Assembly: GCF_000422565.1 (NCBI RefSeq)
Contig: NZ_AUMA01000016.1
Coordinates: 23,628 to 87,627 of the forward strand
Length of the DNA stretch: 64,000 nt
DNA from: Desulfovibrio aminophilus DSM 12254
Lineage (GTDB): Bacteria; Desulfobacterota; Desulfovibrionia; Desulfovibrionales; Desulfovibrionaceae
Direction of reading: 5' to 3'
The notes beneath the pieces were generated by a model that was not told where the DNA came from, made no database searches, and saw only the letters and a program-made list of their open reading frames with translations. This document shows, piece after piece, positions 54,081 through 62,783 of this stretch (position 1 is the stretch's first letter; the number at the start of each line of letters is the position of its first letter). A program made the translations under genes and the position numbers.

Positions 54081-54362
54081 TTAATGATAGTCGACAATCT
54101 CCACGTCCCGGGCATCCGCTCCGGTCCAGACGAAACAAATCCGGTACTGGTCGTTGATGCGGATGCTGTGCTGCCCCTGGCGATCGCCCTTGAGGGCTTC
54201 CAGCCTGTTGCCCGGAGGGATGCGCAAGTCCTCAAGCCGTTTGGCCGAGTCCAGCCAGACCAGCTTCCGCCGGGCCACGGCCTGGATGCTCGCCGGGAAC
54301 CGCCGAGAGGCATTCCGCAGAAACAGCTTCTCAGTTTCCCCGCACTTGAAGGACGCGATCAT
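54081..54362 (-). CDS. higB: HigB-type RelE-family mRNA interferase toxin
   Basis: 93 residues. Typical HigB start MIASFKCGETEKLFLRN, with RLEALKGDRQGQHSIRINDQ and YRICFVWTGADARDVEIVDYH, matching the RelE/HigB fold with basic residues in the ribosome-bound cleft. It cleaves mRNA on ribosomes. There is no ribosome-binding site before the ATG at 54362; a -10-like element is only 7 bases upstream, so a leaderless mRNA is possible. Toxin first, then antitoxin, as in other higBA loci. Confidence 0.92.
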   Translation of the reverse strand: MIASFKCGETEKLFLRNASRRFPASIQAVARRKLVWLDSAKRLEDLRIPPGNRLEALKGDRQGQHSIRINDQYRICFVWTGADARDVEIVDYH

Positions 54363-54397
54363 ATGCCATGCATATCACGCGACGCATGACATGTAAA
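54361..54397 (-). promoter_or_regulatory. higBA promoter with overlapping inverted-repeat operator
   Basis: On the minus strand TTTACA (54397-54392) and TATGCA (54374-54369) are 17 bases apart. The inverted repeat ATATGC-CAT-GCATAT (54361-54375) overlaps the -10 and the higB start codon. HigA binding here would repress the operon. Distances fit a leaderless transcript. Confidence 0.5.
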
Positions 54398-54510
54398 CAC
54401 GGATAGAAGCCTGCGCAATCCCTGCCCACCCCTTCCCTTTCTTGCGCACCCGGGATGCTCCGCGCGGGGTGGCGGGCCTGAAAAATCCAGTTGATCCGGC
54501 CTGATGCCGG

Positions 54511-54527
54511 TTGGCACTGTCCATGCT
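54511..54527 (+). promoter_or_regulatory. Weak sigma-54-like promoter
   Basis: TTGGCACTGTCCATGCT keeps the -24 GG and -12 GC with the right spacing (TGGCAC-N5-aTGC) but has one change in the -12 element. It lies about 56 bases upstream of a small exported protein gene at 54583. Confidence 0.4.
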
Positions 54528-54582
54528 CTCCCCGGCTGTCGGCGGGCTCCCGGTCCCGTCGGCCTAAGGAGAAGGCAAGGCG

Positions 54583-54876
54583 ATGCGAAACAGGATGCTC
54601 TGCGTCGCGCTGTTGTCCCTGGCCCTGACGCTTCCGGCCTGCGCGGAGATGAACGACCCGTTCTTTTTCGGCGGCTCCGCCCCGCATCACCACAGGCCGG
54701 TGTATGTCTACGAACCCGCGCCCGTGTATTACGTGGGCGCGCCGCGAACGGTCGTCTACCGCGCCGCGCCCCGGCCGGTGGTCCACCGCGCGGCTCCGGT
54801 CTCGCGCCACGACGGCCGCTGGGACCGGCATGACGGTCCCCGACACAAGCCGGGTCGTCACCATTGGCGGCATTAA
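54583..54876 (+). CDS. Small His/Arg/Tyr-rich exported protein
   Basis: 97 residues. The signal-like N-terminus has a possible lipobox (LTLPAC). The rest is rich in His, Arg, Tyr and Pro (HHHRPVYVYEPAPVYYVG; HRAAPVSRHDGRWDRHDG) with no defined fold. Proteins of this kind are common envelope or metal-interacting small proteins; the histidines could bind metals. No family recognised. Followed by another small secreted-protein gene 90 bases later on the same strand. Confidence 0.65.
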   Translation: MRNRMLCVALLSLALTLPACAEMNDPFFFGGSAPHHHRPVYVYEPAPVYYVGAPRTVVYRAAPRPVVHRAAPVSRHDGRWDRHDGPRHKPGRHHWRH

Positions 54877-54966
54877 CTCTCGCCGGATGTGACCTTTTCC
54901 CGTTTGCATCGTATAATGGAAATGGACCGGCTCCAGTCTCCGGCCCAAGGAACAAGGAGGACTCCC

Positions 54967-55362
54967 ATGATCCGCTTGAAGACTCTGCCCGTGGCCGCCC
55001 TGGCCCTGATCCTGGCCCTGGCCCTTCCGACCCTGTCGTCGGCCCAGAACAAAGGCAATGGCGGGAACAAGGCCGCCCGCATCGAACAACAGACCCAGAC
55101 CAAGCTCGAACGGACCCAGGACCAGATCGACAGCCAGGCCGCAAAGGGCCACGATCAGGCCGTGGAGCAGGGCCAGAAGAAGATGATCCGCACCGAGGAC
55201 AAGGCCCGCGAGAGGGTCCACCGCACCGATGACGGCACGGGCCAGGGCGGCTGGAACGACGACGCCCCGGGCAAGGGCAAGGGAGACAAGGGCAAGAAGG
55301 ACAAGTCCGACAAGGGGAACAAGGGCGGCAAGCCGGACAAGGGCAAGAAGAAGAACAAGTAG
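54967..55362 (+). CDS. Small secreted Lys-rich protein
   Basis: 131 residues. Signal peptide about 1-25 (LPVAALALILALALPTLSSA), then a charged, largely disordered region with coiled-coil-like heptads near 45-85. The C-terminal tail consists of repeated GK/DK units (KGDKGKKDKSDKGNKGGK). No family recognised. AAGGAGGACTCCC precedes the ATG. An intrinsic terminator follows 22 bases later. The Lys-rich tail could bind nucleic acid, phosphate or anionic surfaces (inference). Confidence 0.7.
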   Translation: MIRLKTLPVAALALILALALPTLSSAQNKGNGGNKAARIEQQTQTKLERTQDQIDSQAAKGHDQAVEQGQKKMIRTEDKARERVHRTDDGTGQGGWNDDAPGKGKGDKGKKDKSDKGNKGGKPDKGKKKNK

Positions 55363-55384
55363 CGCCGCGCCCCGAAAAAAACGG

Positions 55385-55410
55385 AAGCCCCGCACGCGCG
55401 GGGCTTTTCT
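55385..55410 (+). terminator. Intrinsic terminator after the Lys-rich protein gene
   Basis: A 9-bp stem AAGCCCCGC/GCGGGGCTT with a four-base loop, then TTTTCTTT. The mirror A-run allows action on both strands, serving also the convergent transglycosylase gene. Confidence 0.85.
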
Positions 55411-55455
55411 TTCGCCTTTCCGAAACGCGGCGAAGCCGCCCGCAGCCGGGGCCGC

Positions 55456-56454
55456 CTAGATGCGCTTGGCGATGGCCAGGACCGTGCCCGCGTAGGTCCG
55501 GTCGTGGTTGTAGCGCATGATGACCCGCATCTGGCCGTTGTGATTCAGGCCCTTCCGCCAGCCCGCGTTCTTCAGGTAGTTGGCCGCGCTGTGGATGGCG
55601 TCGGCCGGGGCGAAGAGGTCCACCTTGCCGTCGCGGTTGCCGTCCACCCCGAGCTTGAGCGCGTTGGTGGGCATGAACTGGCACAGGCCGATGGCCCCGT
55701 AGATGGAGCCCGGCACGATCACCGGGTCCGAGCGGTTGGTCAGGGACAGCTCCAGGAAGGCCTTGAGTTCCTCGTAGGCCCAGTCGGCCTTCTGGCCCTG
55801 GCGCATCTTGAGCCAATCCACCTGGGCCGCGTTGGGCGAAAACTCCTCCAGATAGCCGCGCACCACATCGTAGTCCCGCGTGGCGGCCATGCTGGCCAGC
55901 ACGCTCAGCGCCGGACGTTCGCCGCAATACTTGCCGAGCTTGGTCTCGACCATGAGGATGGCCACCAGCACCTGCCGGGGCAGGCCGTATTTCCTTTCGG
56001 CGGCCGCCAGGGCCTTGGCGTTGGCCTTCATGAAGGCCGCGATCTCGGCCCGGTTGGCCGGGGTGAGCCAGGTCTCCCAGATGGTCTTGTGCGGCCCGGG
56101 CTGGACCTCCGGACGGGGCAGGTACTTGGTCTTGAACAGGGCGCGCAGCTTCTTGCCCATGTAGGCCGGGTCGAAGCGCACCTCGGGCCGGGCGAACACG
56201 GCCTCCAGTTCGGCGCGCGGCAGGCCGTCGGCCTCCAGCTCGGACAGGAGCAGGGCCCAGGCCGGGTCCGGCGCGGGGACGGCGGGCTCCGGGTCCGGAA
56301 CGGGCATGAGCGCCTCGGCGCGCACCTCGCTCTCGTCGATCCCGCGGACCGCCTCGCGCACTTCCTCCGCGCCAGAAACCGGCTCGTCCTGGGCCCGTGA
56401 CGGGGCGGCCAGGGCCAGCAGCAGGCAGAGGGCGAGGACGATGCGCGCGTTCAT
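55456..56454 (-). CDS. Lytic murein transglycosylase (MltB-like)
   Basis: 332 residues. Signal peptide MNARIVLALCLLLALAAPSRA. The MltB-type domain has the catalytic Glu in ILMVETKLGKYCGERPALS, and AIGLCQFMPTNALK and AADAIHSAANYLKNAGW as family landmarks. It cleaves peptidoglycan with formation of 1,6-anhydro-muramic ends. No lipobox, so periplasmic or peripheral rather than lipid-anchored. The next gene upstream, purU, ends six bases before the ATG, so they are cotranscribed. Confidence 0.9.
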   Translation of the reverse strand: MNARIVLALCLLLALAAPSRAQDEPVSGAEEVREAVRGIDESEVRAEALMPVPDPEPAVPAPDPAWALLLSELEADGLPRAELEAVFARPEVRFDPAYMGKKLRALFKTKYLPRPEVQPGPHKTIWETWLTPANRAEIAAFMKANAKALAAAERKYGLPRQVLVAILMVETKLGKYCGERPALSVLASMAATRDYDVVRGYLEEFSPNAAQVDWLKMRQGQKADWAYEELKAFLELSLTNRSDPVIVPGSIYGAIGLCQFMPTNALKLGVDGNRDGKVDLFAPADAIHSAANYLKNAGWRKGLNHNGQMRVIMRYNHDRTYAGTVLAIAKRI

Positions 56455-56459
56455 GTCTC

Positions 56460-57317
56460 TCAGGCGAACACCACGGTTTTGTTGCGGTCCACGATGATCC
56501 GGTCTTCCAGGTGCCAGCGCACGGCCCGCGCCAGAACCTGACGCTCCAGGTCGCGGCCCAGATCCTTGAGCGCGTCCACGTCGTGACGATGGCAGACCCT
56601 GGCCACATCCTGCTCTATGATCGGCCCGCCGTCCAGCTCGGCGGTCACGTAATGGGCCGTGGCACCGATGAGCTTCACCCCGCGTTCGCGGGCCTGACGG
56701 TAGGGGTCCGCGCCCACGAAGGCGGGCAGAAAGGAGTGATGGATGTTGATGATCGACGGAAAGCGGGAGACGAAGTCCGCCGAAAGGATCCGCATGTAGC
56801 GGGCCAGGACCAGGAGGTCGAAGCGGCCCTCCATGAGCTCCAACATGCGCGCCTCGGCCGCAGCCTTGTCGCCGTCGGCGGGCACGTAGTGGAAGGGCAC
56901 CCCGAAGGCCTCCACGGGTTCGCGCAGCACCGGGTGGTTGCTGACCACCATGCCCACGTCGCAGTCCAATTCGCCCCGGGACCAGCGCCAGAGCAGCTCC
57001 AGCAGGCAGTGCTCCTGGCCGGAGACCAGGATGGCCGCCTTCTTGGTGTCGCTGGAATAGCCGATGCGCCAGTCCATCTGGAAGGGCCGGGCCACGATCT
57101 CGGAAAAGGCGTCCTCCAGAACGCCCCGGGTCACGTCCAGGCGGGGGGTCTGGAACTCCAGGCGCATGAAGAATGCGCCGCCCTCGGGGTCGCTGGTGTG
57201 CTGGTCCAGGGCGGTGATGTTGGCCCCGTGCGAGGCCAGGAAGTTGGTCACGGCGGCCACGATCCCGGGTTTGTCCGGGCAGGTGATGCGCAGCCGCGCC
57301 ACGGCGTTCTCGTTCAT
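56460..57317 (-). CDS. purU: Formyltetrahydrofolate deformylase
   Basis: 285 residues. Releases formate from 10-formyl-tetrahydrofolate. An N-terminal ACT domain (about 5-90; [20 protein letters not shown]) is followed by the formyltransferase-like hydrolase domain. Asn/His/Asp catalytic residues are in [21 protein letters not shown] and [10 protein letters not shown]. The ATG at 57317 fits the family start. Known homologues are ACT-regulated by methionine and glycine. Transcribed with the transglycosylase downstream. Confidence 0.95.
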   Translation of the reverse strand: MNENAVARLRITCPDKPGIVAAVTNFLASHGANITALDQHTSDPEGGAFFMRLEFQTPRLDVTRGVLEDAFSEIVARPFQMDWRIGYSSDTKKAAILVSGQEHCLLELLWRWSRGELDCDVGMVVSNHPVLREPVEAFGVPFHYVPADGDKAAAEARMLELMEGRFDLLVLARYMRILSADFVSRFPSIINIHHSFLPAFVGADPYRQARERGVKLIGATAHYVTAELDGGPIIEQDVARVCHRHDVDALKDLGRDLERQVLARAVRWHLEDRIIVDRNKTVVFA

Positions 57318-57474
57318 GGCCGCTCCTGTAGCCGAGGAAGGGAAAAAAGGCCAGAGCGCGGGGCGCGCCCGGGATGTGAGAAAAATTGCGCCCGGTGTGC
57401 AAAAATGCGCGCCCGTCCCGGAGGGATTGCACATGGCCTCGCACCGAGAATCAATGAATCCAACACGTTGCGTT

Positions 57475-57491
57475 TTGGCACCGCTCTTGCT
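57475..57491 (+). promoter_or_regulatory. Near-consensus sigma-54 promoter in purU-hlyIII gap
   Basis: TTGGCACCGCTCTTGCT matches TGGCAC-N5-TTGCT in the -24/-12 elements and spacing. It points to the plus strand, with expected start near 57501. The 316-base gap 57318-57633 has no gene. About 85 bases upstream the repeats ATTGCGCCCG and ATGCGCGCCCG (57387-57411) could be activator sites. Before the next gene, an intrinsic terminator intervenes (57575-57607). Confidence 0.8.
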
Positions 57492-57500
57492 CAATGCAAA

Positions 57501-57607
57501 CCAAGAGGCCGGGCCTCACTCCCACCCGGCGCTCCTCTCTCCGCAAGCGATCCAGACCAACCCCCCTCCTCTTGAAGCGCCCCGACCCGACGGGGCGCTT
57601 CCCTTTT
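57501..57607 (+). ncRNA. Candidate sigma-54-dependent small RNA
   Basis: A transcript from the sigma-54 promoter would run about 107 bases to an intrinsic terminator and contains no good reading frame with a ribosome-binding site. It has two C/U-rich single-stranded stretches (GGCGCTCCTCTCTCC and AACCCCCCTCCTCTT) whose CCTCC cores are complementary to Shine-Dalgarno sequences. Such features are typical of regulatory RNAs that block ribosome binding. The boundaries are predicted only. Confidence 0.55.
57575..57607 (+). terminator. Intrinsic terminator of the small RNA candidate
   Basis: A 10-bp stem AAGCGCCCCG/CGGGGCGCTT with a six-base loop, followed by CCCTTTTG. It separates the sigma-54 promoter from the next gene. 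Confidence 0.85.
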
Positions 57608-57633
57608 GCGGGGCCTTGTCGTAAGCAAAACGC

Positions 57634-58293
57634 ATGGTCCGAACCAGACGGCTGCGCGATCCCATGAACGGCCTGACCCACTGCGTGGGCGCGGGCCTCT
57701 CCGTGGTGGGCCTGATCCTGCTCGTGATCGAGGCCTGCACCCCGGTCCGCCCCTGGCACCTGGTGACCTTCTCGCTCTTCGGAGCCGGGCTCGTGCTGCT
57801 CTACACCGCCAGCACCCTCTACCACTGGCTGCCCTTGTCCGAGGCCGGGGTGCGCCGTCTGCGCCGCCTGGACCACGCCATGATCTTCGTGCTCATCGCG
57901 GCCACCTACACGCCCATCTGCCTCATCCCCCTGCGCGGGCCCTGGGGCTGGTCCCTGTTCGGCGTGATCTGGGGCCTGGCCCTGGCCGGGATCGCCATGA
58001 AACTCTGCTGGCTCTCGGCCCCCCGCCGCCTGTCCACGGGCATCTACCTCTTCATGGGCTGGCTCTGTCTGGCGGCGATCTGGCCCATGCTCCAGACCAT
58101 GCCCCCGGGCGCGTTCGTCTGGCTGGCCGTGGGCGGGGCATCCTACACCCTGGGCGGGCTGGTCTACGCCCTGAAGAAGCCCGACCCCTGGCCGGGGCTG
58201 CTCGGGTTCCACGAAATCTTCCACCTCTTCGTCATGGGCGGCAGTCTGGCCCACTTCTGGGTCATGTACGCCTACCTGGCCCGCATGGACTGA
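57634..58293 (+). CDS. Hemolysin III/PAQR family membrane protein
   Basis: 219 residues with seven membrane helices. Hallmarks are NGLTHCVGAGLSVVGL, the HLY3 histidine/aspartate set (TLYHWLPL, RLDHAMIFVLIAATYTPI) and FHEIFHLFVMGG near the end, which likely bind zinc. Family members are PAQR-like receptors or hydrolases; the hemolytic name is historical. The ATG at 57634 has only a weak ribosome-binding site; an in-frame ATG at 57664 would lose the conserved arginine stretch. Just upstream of ftsEX on the same strand, 47 bases apart. Confidence 0.9.
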   Translation: MVRTRRLRDPMNGLTHCVGAGLSVVGLILLVIEACTPVRPWHLVTFSLFGAGLVLLYTASTLYHWLPLSEAGVRRLRRLDHAMIFVLIAATYTPICLIPLRGPWGWSLFGVIWGLALAGIAMKLCWLSAPRRLSTGIYLFMGWLCLAAIWPMLQTMPPGAFVWLAVGGASYTLGGLVYALKKPDPWPGLLGFHEIFHLFVMGGSLAHFWVMYAYLARMD

Positions 58294-58340
58294 AACCCCG
58301 CGTTTTACAAACTCGGGCCGTCGCGATAGAACGCCCGGAC

Positions 58341-59027
58341 ATGGTCGAAGCCAAGCATCTGTCCCATTCCTTCGGCTCCCAGTGGGCCCTCAAGGACATC
58401 TCCTTCAGCCTGGGCAAGGGCGAGTTCCTGTTCCTCACCGGCCACTCCGGCGCGGGCAAGACCACGCTCCTGCGCCTGCTCTACGGCGCCCTGCCCGTGA
58501 CCCGCGGCGCGCTGCGGGTGGCGGGCTTCGACCTGCACAAACTCTCGCCCTCGCGCGTGCCGGACCTGCGCCGCCGCATCGGCGTGGTCTTCCAGGACTT
58601 CAAGATCCTGCCCAAGCGCACGGTGTACGAGAACGTGGCCCTGGCCCTGGAGGTCCGAGGCATGGCCCGGCACCTCATGGACCGCCGCGTGCGCGCCATC
58701 ATCCGGGCCCTGGGCCTGGAGCCCAAGGCCTATTCCGCCTGCGAGCGACTTTCCGGCGGCGAGCAGCAGCGCGTGGCCATCGCCCGCTCCATGGTCACCA
58801 ACCCGAGCCTCATCCTGGCCGACGAGCCCACCGGCAACCTGGACCAGGACCTGACCACCCACCTCATGGACATCTTCCGCCAGTTCCATTCCTATGGAAC
58901 ATCGGTGATCATGGCCACGCACAATCGCGAGATCCTGAAGCTCGTGCCCGGCGCGCGCATCCTGCACATGGAGAACGGCTGCGCCGTGAACCTCCCCTGC
59001 CCGGACGGACCGGAGGACGAACGGTGA
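58341..59027 (+). CDS. ftsE: Cell division ATP-binding protein FtsE
   Basis: 228 residues, ABC ATPase: Walker [10 protein letters not shown], signature [13 protein letters not shown], Walker [13 protein letters not shown], and His in MATHNREIL. With FtsX it controls peptidoglycan hydrolases at the septum. The ATG at 58341 fits family starts. The FtsX gene begins with a GTG that overlaps the stop (GTGA). Confidence 0.95.
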   Translation: MVEAKHLSHSFGSQWALKDISFSLGKGEFLFLTGHSGAGKTTLLRLLYGALPVTRGALRVAGFDLHKLSPSRVPDLRRRIGVVFQDFKILPKRTVYENVALALEVRGMARHLMDRRVRAIIRALGLEPKAYSACERLSGGEQQRVAIARSMVTNPSLILADEPTGNLDQDLTTHLMDIFRQFHSYGTSVIMATHNREILKLVPGARILHMENGCAVNLPCPDGPEDER

Positions 59028-59902
59028 TCGGCCAGCTTCTGCGCCTGACCCTGCGCGGCCTGCGCGACATGGCCCTGCACCCCTGGGCCCAGGTCTTCAC
59101 CCTGGCCGCCGTGACCCTGGTCACGCTCCTGGCCGGGCTGTTCCTCATGCTCGTGCACAACGTGAACCAGGAGCTTCTGCGCAACCGGGGCCAGGTGCAG
59201 TTCCAGGTCTACTGGAAGGCCTCCGCGCCCGAGGCCGAGGTGGAGAAGCAGTGGGAGGGGCTGCGCAAGCTCGACGGGCTCACGGACATGGACACCTACA
59301 CGCCCAGGCGGGCCCTCTCGGACCTGGCCGGAGCCCTGGGCGACGCCGGGGACTTCAGCTGGCTCGAAGGCCAGAACCCCCTGCCCTATTCCGCGGTCCT
59401 CTCCTTCGCCATGTCCCCGGACCGGCTGGCCGAGGGCTGGTCCCTGGCCATCCTGGCCCGGCTCAAGAACATGGACCACGTGGACAAGGTCCACTTCAAC
59501 CCCATGCAGATGGACATGGCCAAGGGCTGGATCACCCTGACCAAGACCGTGATCTGGCCGATCATCGGCTTCCTGGCCCTGATCGTGGCCCTGGTGGTCT
59601 CCAACACCATCCGCCTCTCCCTGCTCACCCGGCTGGACGAGGTGGAGATCCTGGCCCTGGTGGGCGCGCGGCCCTGGTACATCCGCTGGCCCCTGCTCAC
59701 CGGCGGGGCCGTGCAGGGGCTTCTGGGCAGCGGCCTGGCCCTGGCCGGGCTCAAGCTCGTGCAGGGCGCGCTGCGCGACGCCCTGAACTTCCCGCCGCTG
59801 TTCCTGCGCATCGAGTTCCTGCCCTGGAGCCAGGCGGCGGTGCTCTGCGCGGTGGTCACCCTGGTGGGCGTGGCCAGCAGCTTCGTGGCCGTGCGGCGCT
59901 AG
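59024..59902 (+). CDS. ftsX: Cell division protein FtsX
   Basis: 292 residues, four membrane helices: about 22-44 (AQVFTLAAVTLVTLLAGLF), then a periplasmic domain of about 120 residues, and three more near 170-195, 215-240 and 260-285. This is the FtsX/MacB permease layout. It transmits FtsE ATPase signals to periplasmic amidase activators or hydrolases. GTG start at 59024 overlapping ftsE. The stop shares CTAG with the convergent cupin gene. Confidence 0.93.
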   Translation: MIGQLLRLTLRGLRDMALHPWAQVFTLAAVTLVTLLAGLFLMLVHNVNQELLRNRGQVQFQVYWKASAPEAEVEKQWEGLRKLDGLTDMDTYTPRRALSDLAGALGDAGDFSWLEGQNPLPYSAVLSFAMSPDRLAEGWSLAILARLKNMDHVDKVHFNPMQMDMAKGWITLTKTVIWPIIGFLALIVALVVSNTIRLSLLTRLDEVEILALVGARPWYIRWPLLTGGAVQGLLGSGLALAGLKLVQGALRDALNFPPLFLRIEFLPWSQAAVLCAVVTLVGVASSFVAVRR

Positions 59903-60249
59903 AGCTCCGGCGCGAACGGCGGCACGAGGCAGACGATCCGCAGGGGCTCGGAGCCCGTGTTGCGGATGTGGTGCTCCTCGCCCGGGGCGATGAACAGCAC
60001 GCTGCCCGGGCCGAAGTCCACGGGCGCGCCGTCCTTGAGAATGCTGCCCGTGCCGGAGACCACGAACTGCTCGTGTTCCCAGGGGTGGCTGTGGGCCGGG
60101 ATGGACGCGCCCGGAGCCACCTCGATGAGCCGCATGCAGAAATTCACGGCCCCGTCGGCCTTGCCCAGCAGCACCCGGCCAGTGACGCCCGCCCCGGCGA
60201 CGGGCAGGACGCGCGGCTCCACTTCCGCATAGCTTTTCAGGATCTTCAC
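59899..60249 (-). CDS. Cupin-domain protein
   Basis: 116 residues, one conserved beta-barrel: metal-binding box 1 [16 protein letters not shown] and box 2 [18 protein letters not shown]. The histidines and Glu form a probable metal site. Enzyme or sensor function not determined. GTG start at 60249, preceded by GGGAGGAAACACC. Its stop overlaps the ftsX stop at CTAG. Confidence 0.88.
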   Translation of the reverse strand: MKILKSYAEVEPRVLPVAGAGVTGRVLLGKADGAVNFCMRLIEVAPGASIPAHSHPWEHEQFVVSGTGSILKDGAPVDFGPGSVLFIAPGEEHHIRNTGSEPLRIVCLVPPFAPEL

Positions 60250-60467
60250 GGTGTTTCCTCCCGGTTCGCGGCCTGGCGGAAATCGCCCGACCCTGCCCGG
60301 GCATAACTCGAAGCGGGCCCTTTTTGAAGCGGCGGGCGGACGCCCACGCAAAACGCTGGACCCCCGCCGCGAGTTGTATCATGCTGGCCGTCGCCGCCGA
60401 GCCCTGTTCCGGCGGCGCATTCGGCGGGCCGCCGACCGGCGCGTCCCGCGTCACAAGGAGAGGGATC

Positions 60468-62132
60468 ATGCGCAGCAAGAAGATGACCAACGGATTGGAG
60501 AAGGCCCCCCACAGATCGCTCATGCACGCCACGGGCCTGACCCGCGAGGAGATGGACCGGCCCCTGGTGGGCGTGTGCAACGCCTTCAACGAACTCATCC
60601 CGGGCCACGCGCATCTGCGGCGGCTGACCCAGGCCGTGAAGGACGGCGTCCGCATGAACGGCGGCACGCCCCTGGAGTTCCCGGCCATCGGCGTCTGCGA
60701 CGGGCTGGCCATGAACCACGAGGGCATGAAGTTCAGCCTGCCCAGCCGCGAAATCATCGCCGATTCCATCGAGATCATGGCCACGGCCCACCCCTTCGAC
60801 GCCCTGGTCTGCGTGGGTAGCTGCGACAAGATCATCCCCGGAATGCTCATGGCCCTGCTCCGGCTGAACATCCCGGCCCTGCTCGTCTCCGGCGGCCCCA
60901 TGCTGGCCGGGCGCCATCAAAAGAAAGGCGTGGACCTCATCACGGCCTTCGAGGCCGTGGGCCGCGTCCGGGCCGGAACCATGACCGAGGCCGAGCTGTC
61001 CGACATGGAGCAGTGCGCCTGCCCCACCTGCGGCTCCTGCTCGGGCATGTTCACGGCCAACACCATGAACTGCCTGGCCGAAGGCATGGGTCTGGCCCTG
61101 CCCGGCAACGGCACCATCCCGGCCGTGATGGCCGCCCGCGAACGCCTGGCCAAGCTCTCCGGCATGCGGGTCATGGACCTGCTGCGCGCGGACCTCAAAC
61201 CCCGCGACATCGTCACCGAGAAAAGCGCGAGGAACGCCGTGGCCCTGGACATGGCCCTGGGCGGCTCCACCAACACCGTGCTCCACCTGCCCGCCGTGTT
61301 CCGCGAGGCCGGGCTCTCCGTGGACCTGAAGCTCTTCGACGAGATCAGCAAGAAAACCCCGGACCTCTGCAAGCTCTCCCCCGCCGGGCACCACCACATC
61401 GAGGATCTGAACGCGGCCGGAGGCATCCAGGCCGTGCTCTCCGAGCTGGTGCGCGGCGGCTTCGCCGACCCCTCGGCCATGACCGCCACGGGCCGGACCG
61501 TGGGCGAGAACCTGGCCGACCTGCAGGCCGCCGTGCTCGACCCCGAGGTCATCCGGCCCCTGGAGAAGCCCTATTCCCCCGAGGGCGGCATCGCCATCCT
61601 CTACGGCAACATCGCGCCCCAGGGCTGCGTGGTGAAGCAGGCCGCCGTGGCCCCGGAGATGATGAAGCGCACCGGCACGGCGCGGCCCTTCGACTCCGAG
61701 GAGGAGGCCGTGACCGCCATCCTGGGCGGAAAAATCGTCAAGGGCGACGTGGTGGTCATCCGCTACGAGGGCCCCAGGGGCGGCCCGGGCATGCGCGAAA
61801 TGCTCACCCCAACCTCGGCCATCGCGGGCATGGGCCTGGGCGCGGACGTGGCCCTCATCACCGACGGCCGCTTCTCCGGCGGCACGCGCGGCGCGGCCAT
61901 CGGCCACGTCTCGCCGGAGGCCGCCTCGGGCGGGCCCATCGGCCTGGTGCGCGAGGGCGACCGCATCGCCATCGACATCCCGGCGCGGAGCATCGAACTG
62001 CTGGTGGACGAATCGGAACTGGCCCGGCGCAAGGCCGCCTGGAAACCCCTGGACAAGCCCATCGCCTCGCCGTTCCTGCGGCGCTACGCCTCGCGCGTCA
62101 GTTCGGCGGCGCAGGGGGCCGTGCTGGAGTAG
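60468..62132 (+). CDS. ilvD: Dihydroxy-acid dehydratase
   Basis: 554 residues. Dehydrates dihydroxy acids to the keto acids that precede valine, leucine and isoleucine. The Fe-S cluster cysteines are in [13 protein letters not shown] and [17 protein letters not shown], with the serine base in GRFSGGTRG near residue 470. Normal length for the family. AAGGAGAGGGATC precedes the ATG at 60468. The carbonic anhydrase gene starts three bases after the stop. Confidence 0.96.
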   Translation: MRSKKMTNGLEKAPHRSLMHATGLTREEMDRPLVGVCNAFNELIPGHAHLRRLTQAVKDGVRMNGGTPLEFPAIGVCDGLAMNHEGMKFSLPSREIIADSIEIMATAHPFDALVCVGSCDKIIPGMLMALLRLNIPALLVSGGPMLAGRHQKKGVDLITAFEAVGRVRAGTMTEAELSDMEQCACPTCGSCSGMFTANTMNCLAEGMGLALPGNGTIPAVMAARERLAKLSGMRVMDLLRADLKPRDIVTEKSARNAVALDMALGGSTNTVLHLPAVFREAGLSVDLKLFDEISKKTPDLCKLSPAGHHHIEDLNAAGGIQAVLSELVRGGFADPSAMTATGRTVGENLADLQAAVLDPEVIRPLEKPYSPEGGIAILYGNIAPQGCVVKQAAVAPEMMKRTGTARPFDSEEEAVTAILGGKIVKGDVVVIRYEGPRGGPGMREMLTPTSAIAGMGLGADVALITDGRFSGGTRGAAIGHVSPEAASGGPIGLVREGDRIAIDIPARSIELLVDESELARRKAAWKPLDKPIASPFLRRYASRVSSAAQGAVLE

Positions 62133-62135
62133 ACG

Positions 62136-62783
62136 ATGCGTGACATCGCCAAGTTCATCAACGGATTCAAGGCTTTTCAGGACAACTACTTCTGCGGGGA
62201 CGAGGAGGTCTTCCAGCGGCTGCGCTCCGGCCAGAATCCCCGCGCCCTGCTCATCGGCTGCTGCGACTCGCGGGTGGACCCGGCCATCCTCACGAACAGC
62301 GCGCCCGGCGACCTGTTCGTGATCCGCAACGTGGCCAACCTCGTGCCTCCATGCGAGGACGACGGCGGCCACCACGGCGTGAGCGCGGCCCTGGAATTCG
62401 CGGTGCGCGTGCTCCTGGTGGAGCACGTCATCGTCATGGGCCACAGCGCCTGCGGCGGCATCCGCTCGCTCATGCGCGGGGAGTTCGGCCAGGCCAGGGA
62501 CTTCCTGCCCCGCTGGGTGGACATCATGGCCCCGGCCCGGGAACGCGTGCTGCGGGAGCTGCCGGACAAGTCCCCGGAGCTGCAGGAACGCGCCTGCGAA
62601 CAGGCCGCCGTGCTCGTGTCCCTGGACAACCTGCTGACCTTCCCCTGGGTCCGGGAGCGCGTGGAGACGGGCAGCCTGCTCCTGCACGGCTGGTATTTCG
62701 ACCTGGAGCGCGGCGAACTGCTGAGCTACCTGCCCCAGTCCGGCCAGTTCGAACCCCTGGTCCCGCGCTGCGAGGCTGGCTAG
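62136..62783 (+). CDS. Beta-class carbonic anhydrase
   Basis: 215 residues. Zinc ligands and catalytic pair are visible: CCDSRVDP (Cys and Asp/Arg) and HSACGGI (His and Cys). The N-terminus and VIRNVANLVPP fit plant-type beta carbonic anhydrases. It hydrates CO2 to bicarbonate, useful for carboxylations such as branched-chain or fatty acid synthesis. GGAG inside the ilvD end serves as ribosome-binding site. Stop shares CTAG with the convergent gene. Confidence 0.94.
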   Translation: MRDIAKFINGFKAFQDNYFCGDEEVFQRLRSGQNPRALLIGCCDSRVDPAILTNSAPGDLFVIRNVANLVPPCEDDGGHHGVSAALEFAVRVLLVEHVIVMGHSACGGIRSLMRGEFGQARDFLPRWVDIMAPARERVLRELPDKSPELQERACEQAAVLVSLDNLLTFPWVRERVETGSLLLHGWYFDLERGELLSYLPQSGQFEPLVPRCEAG

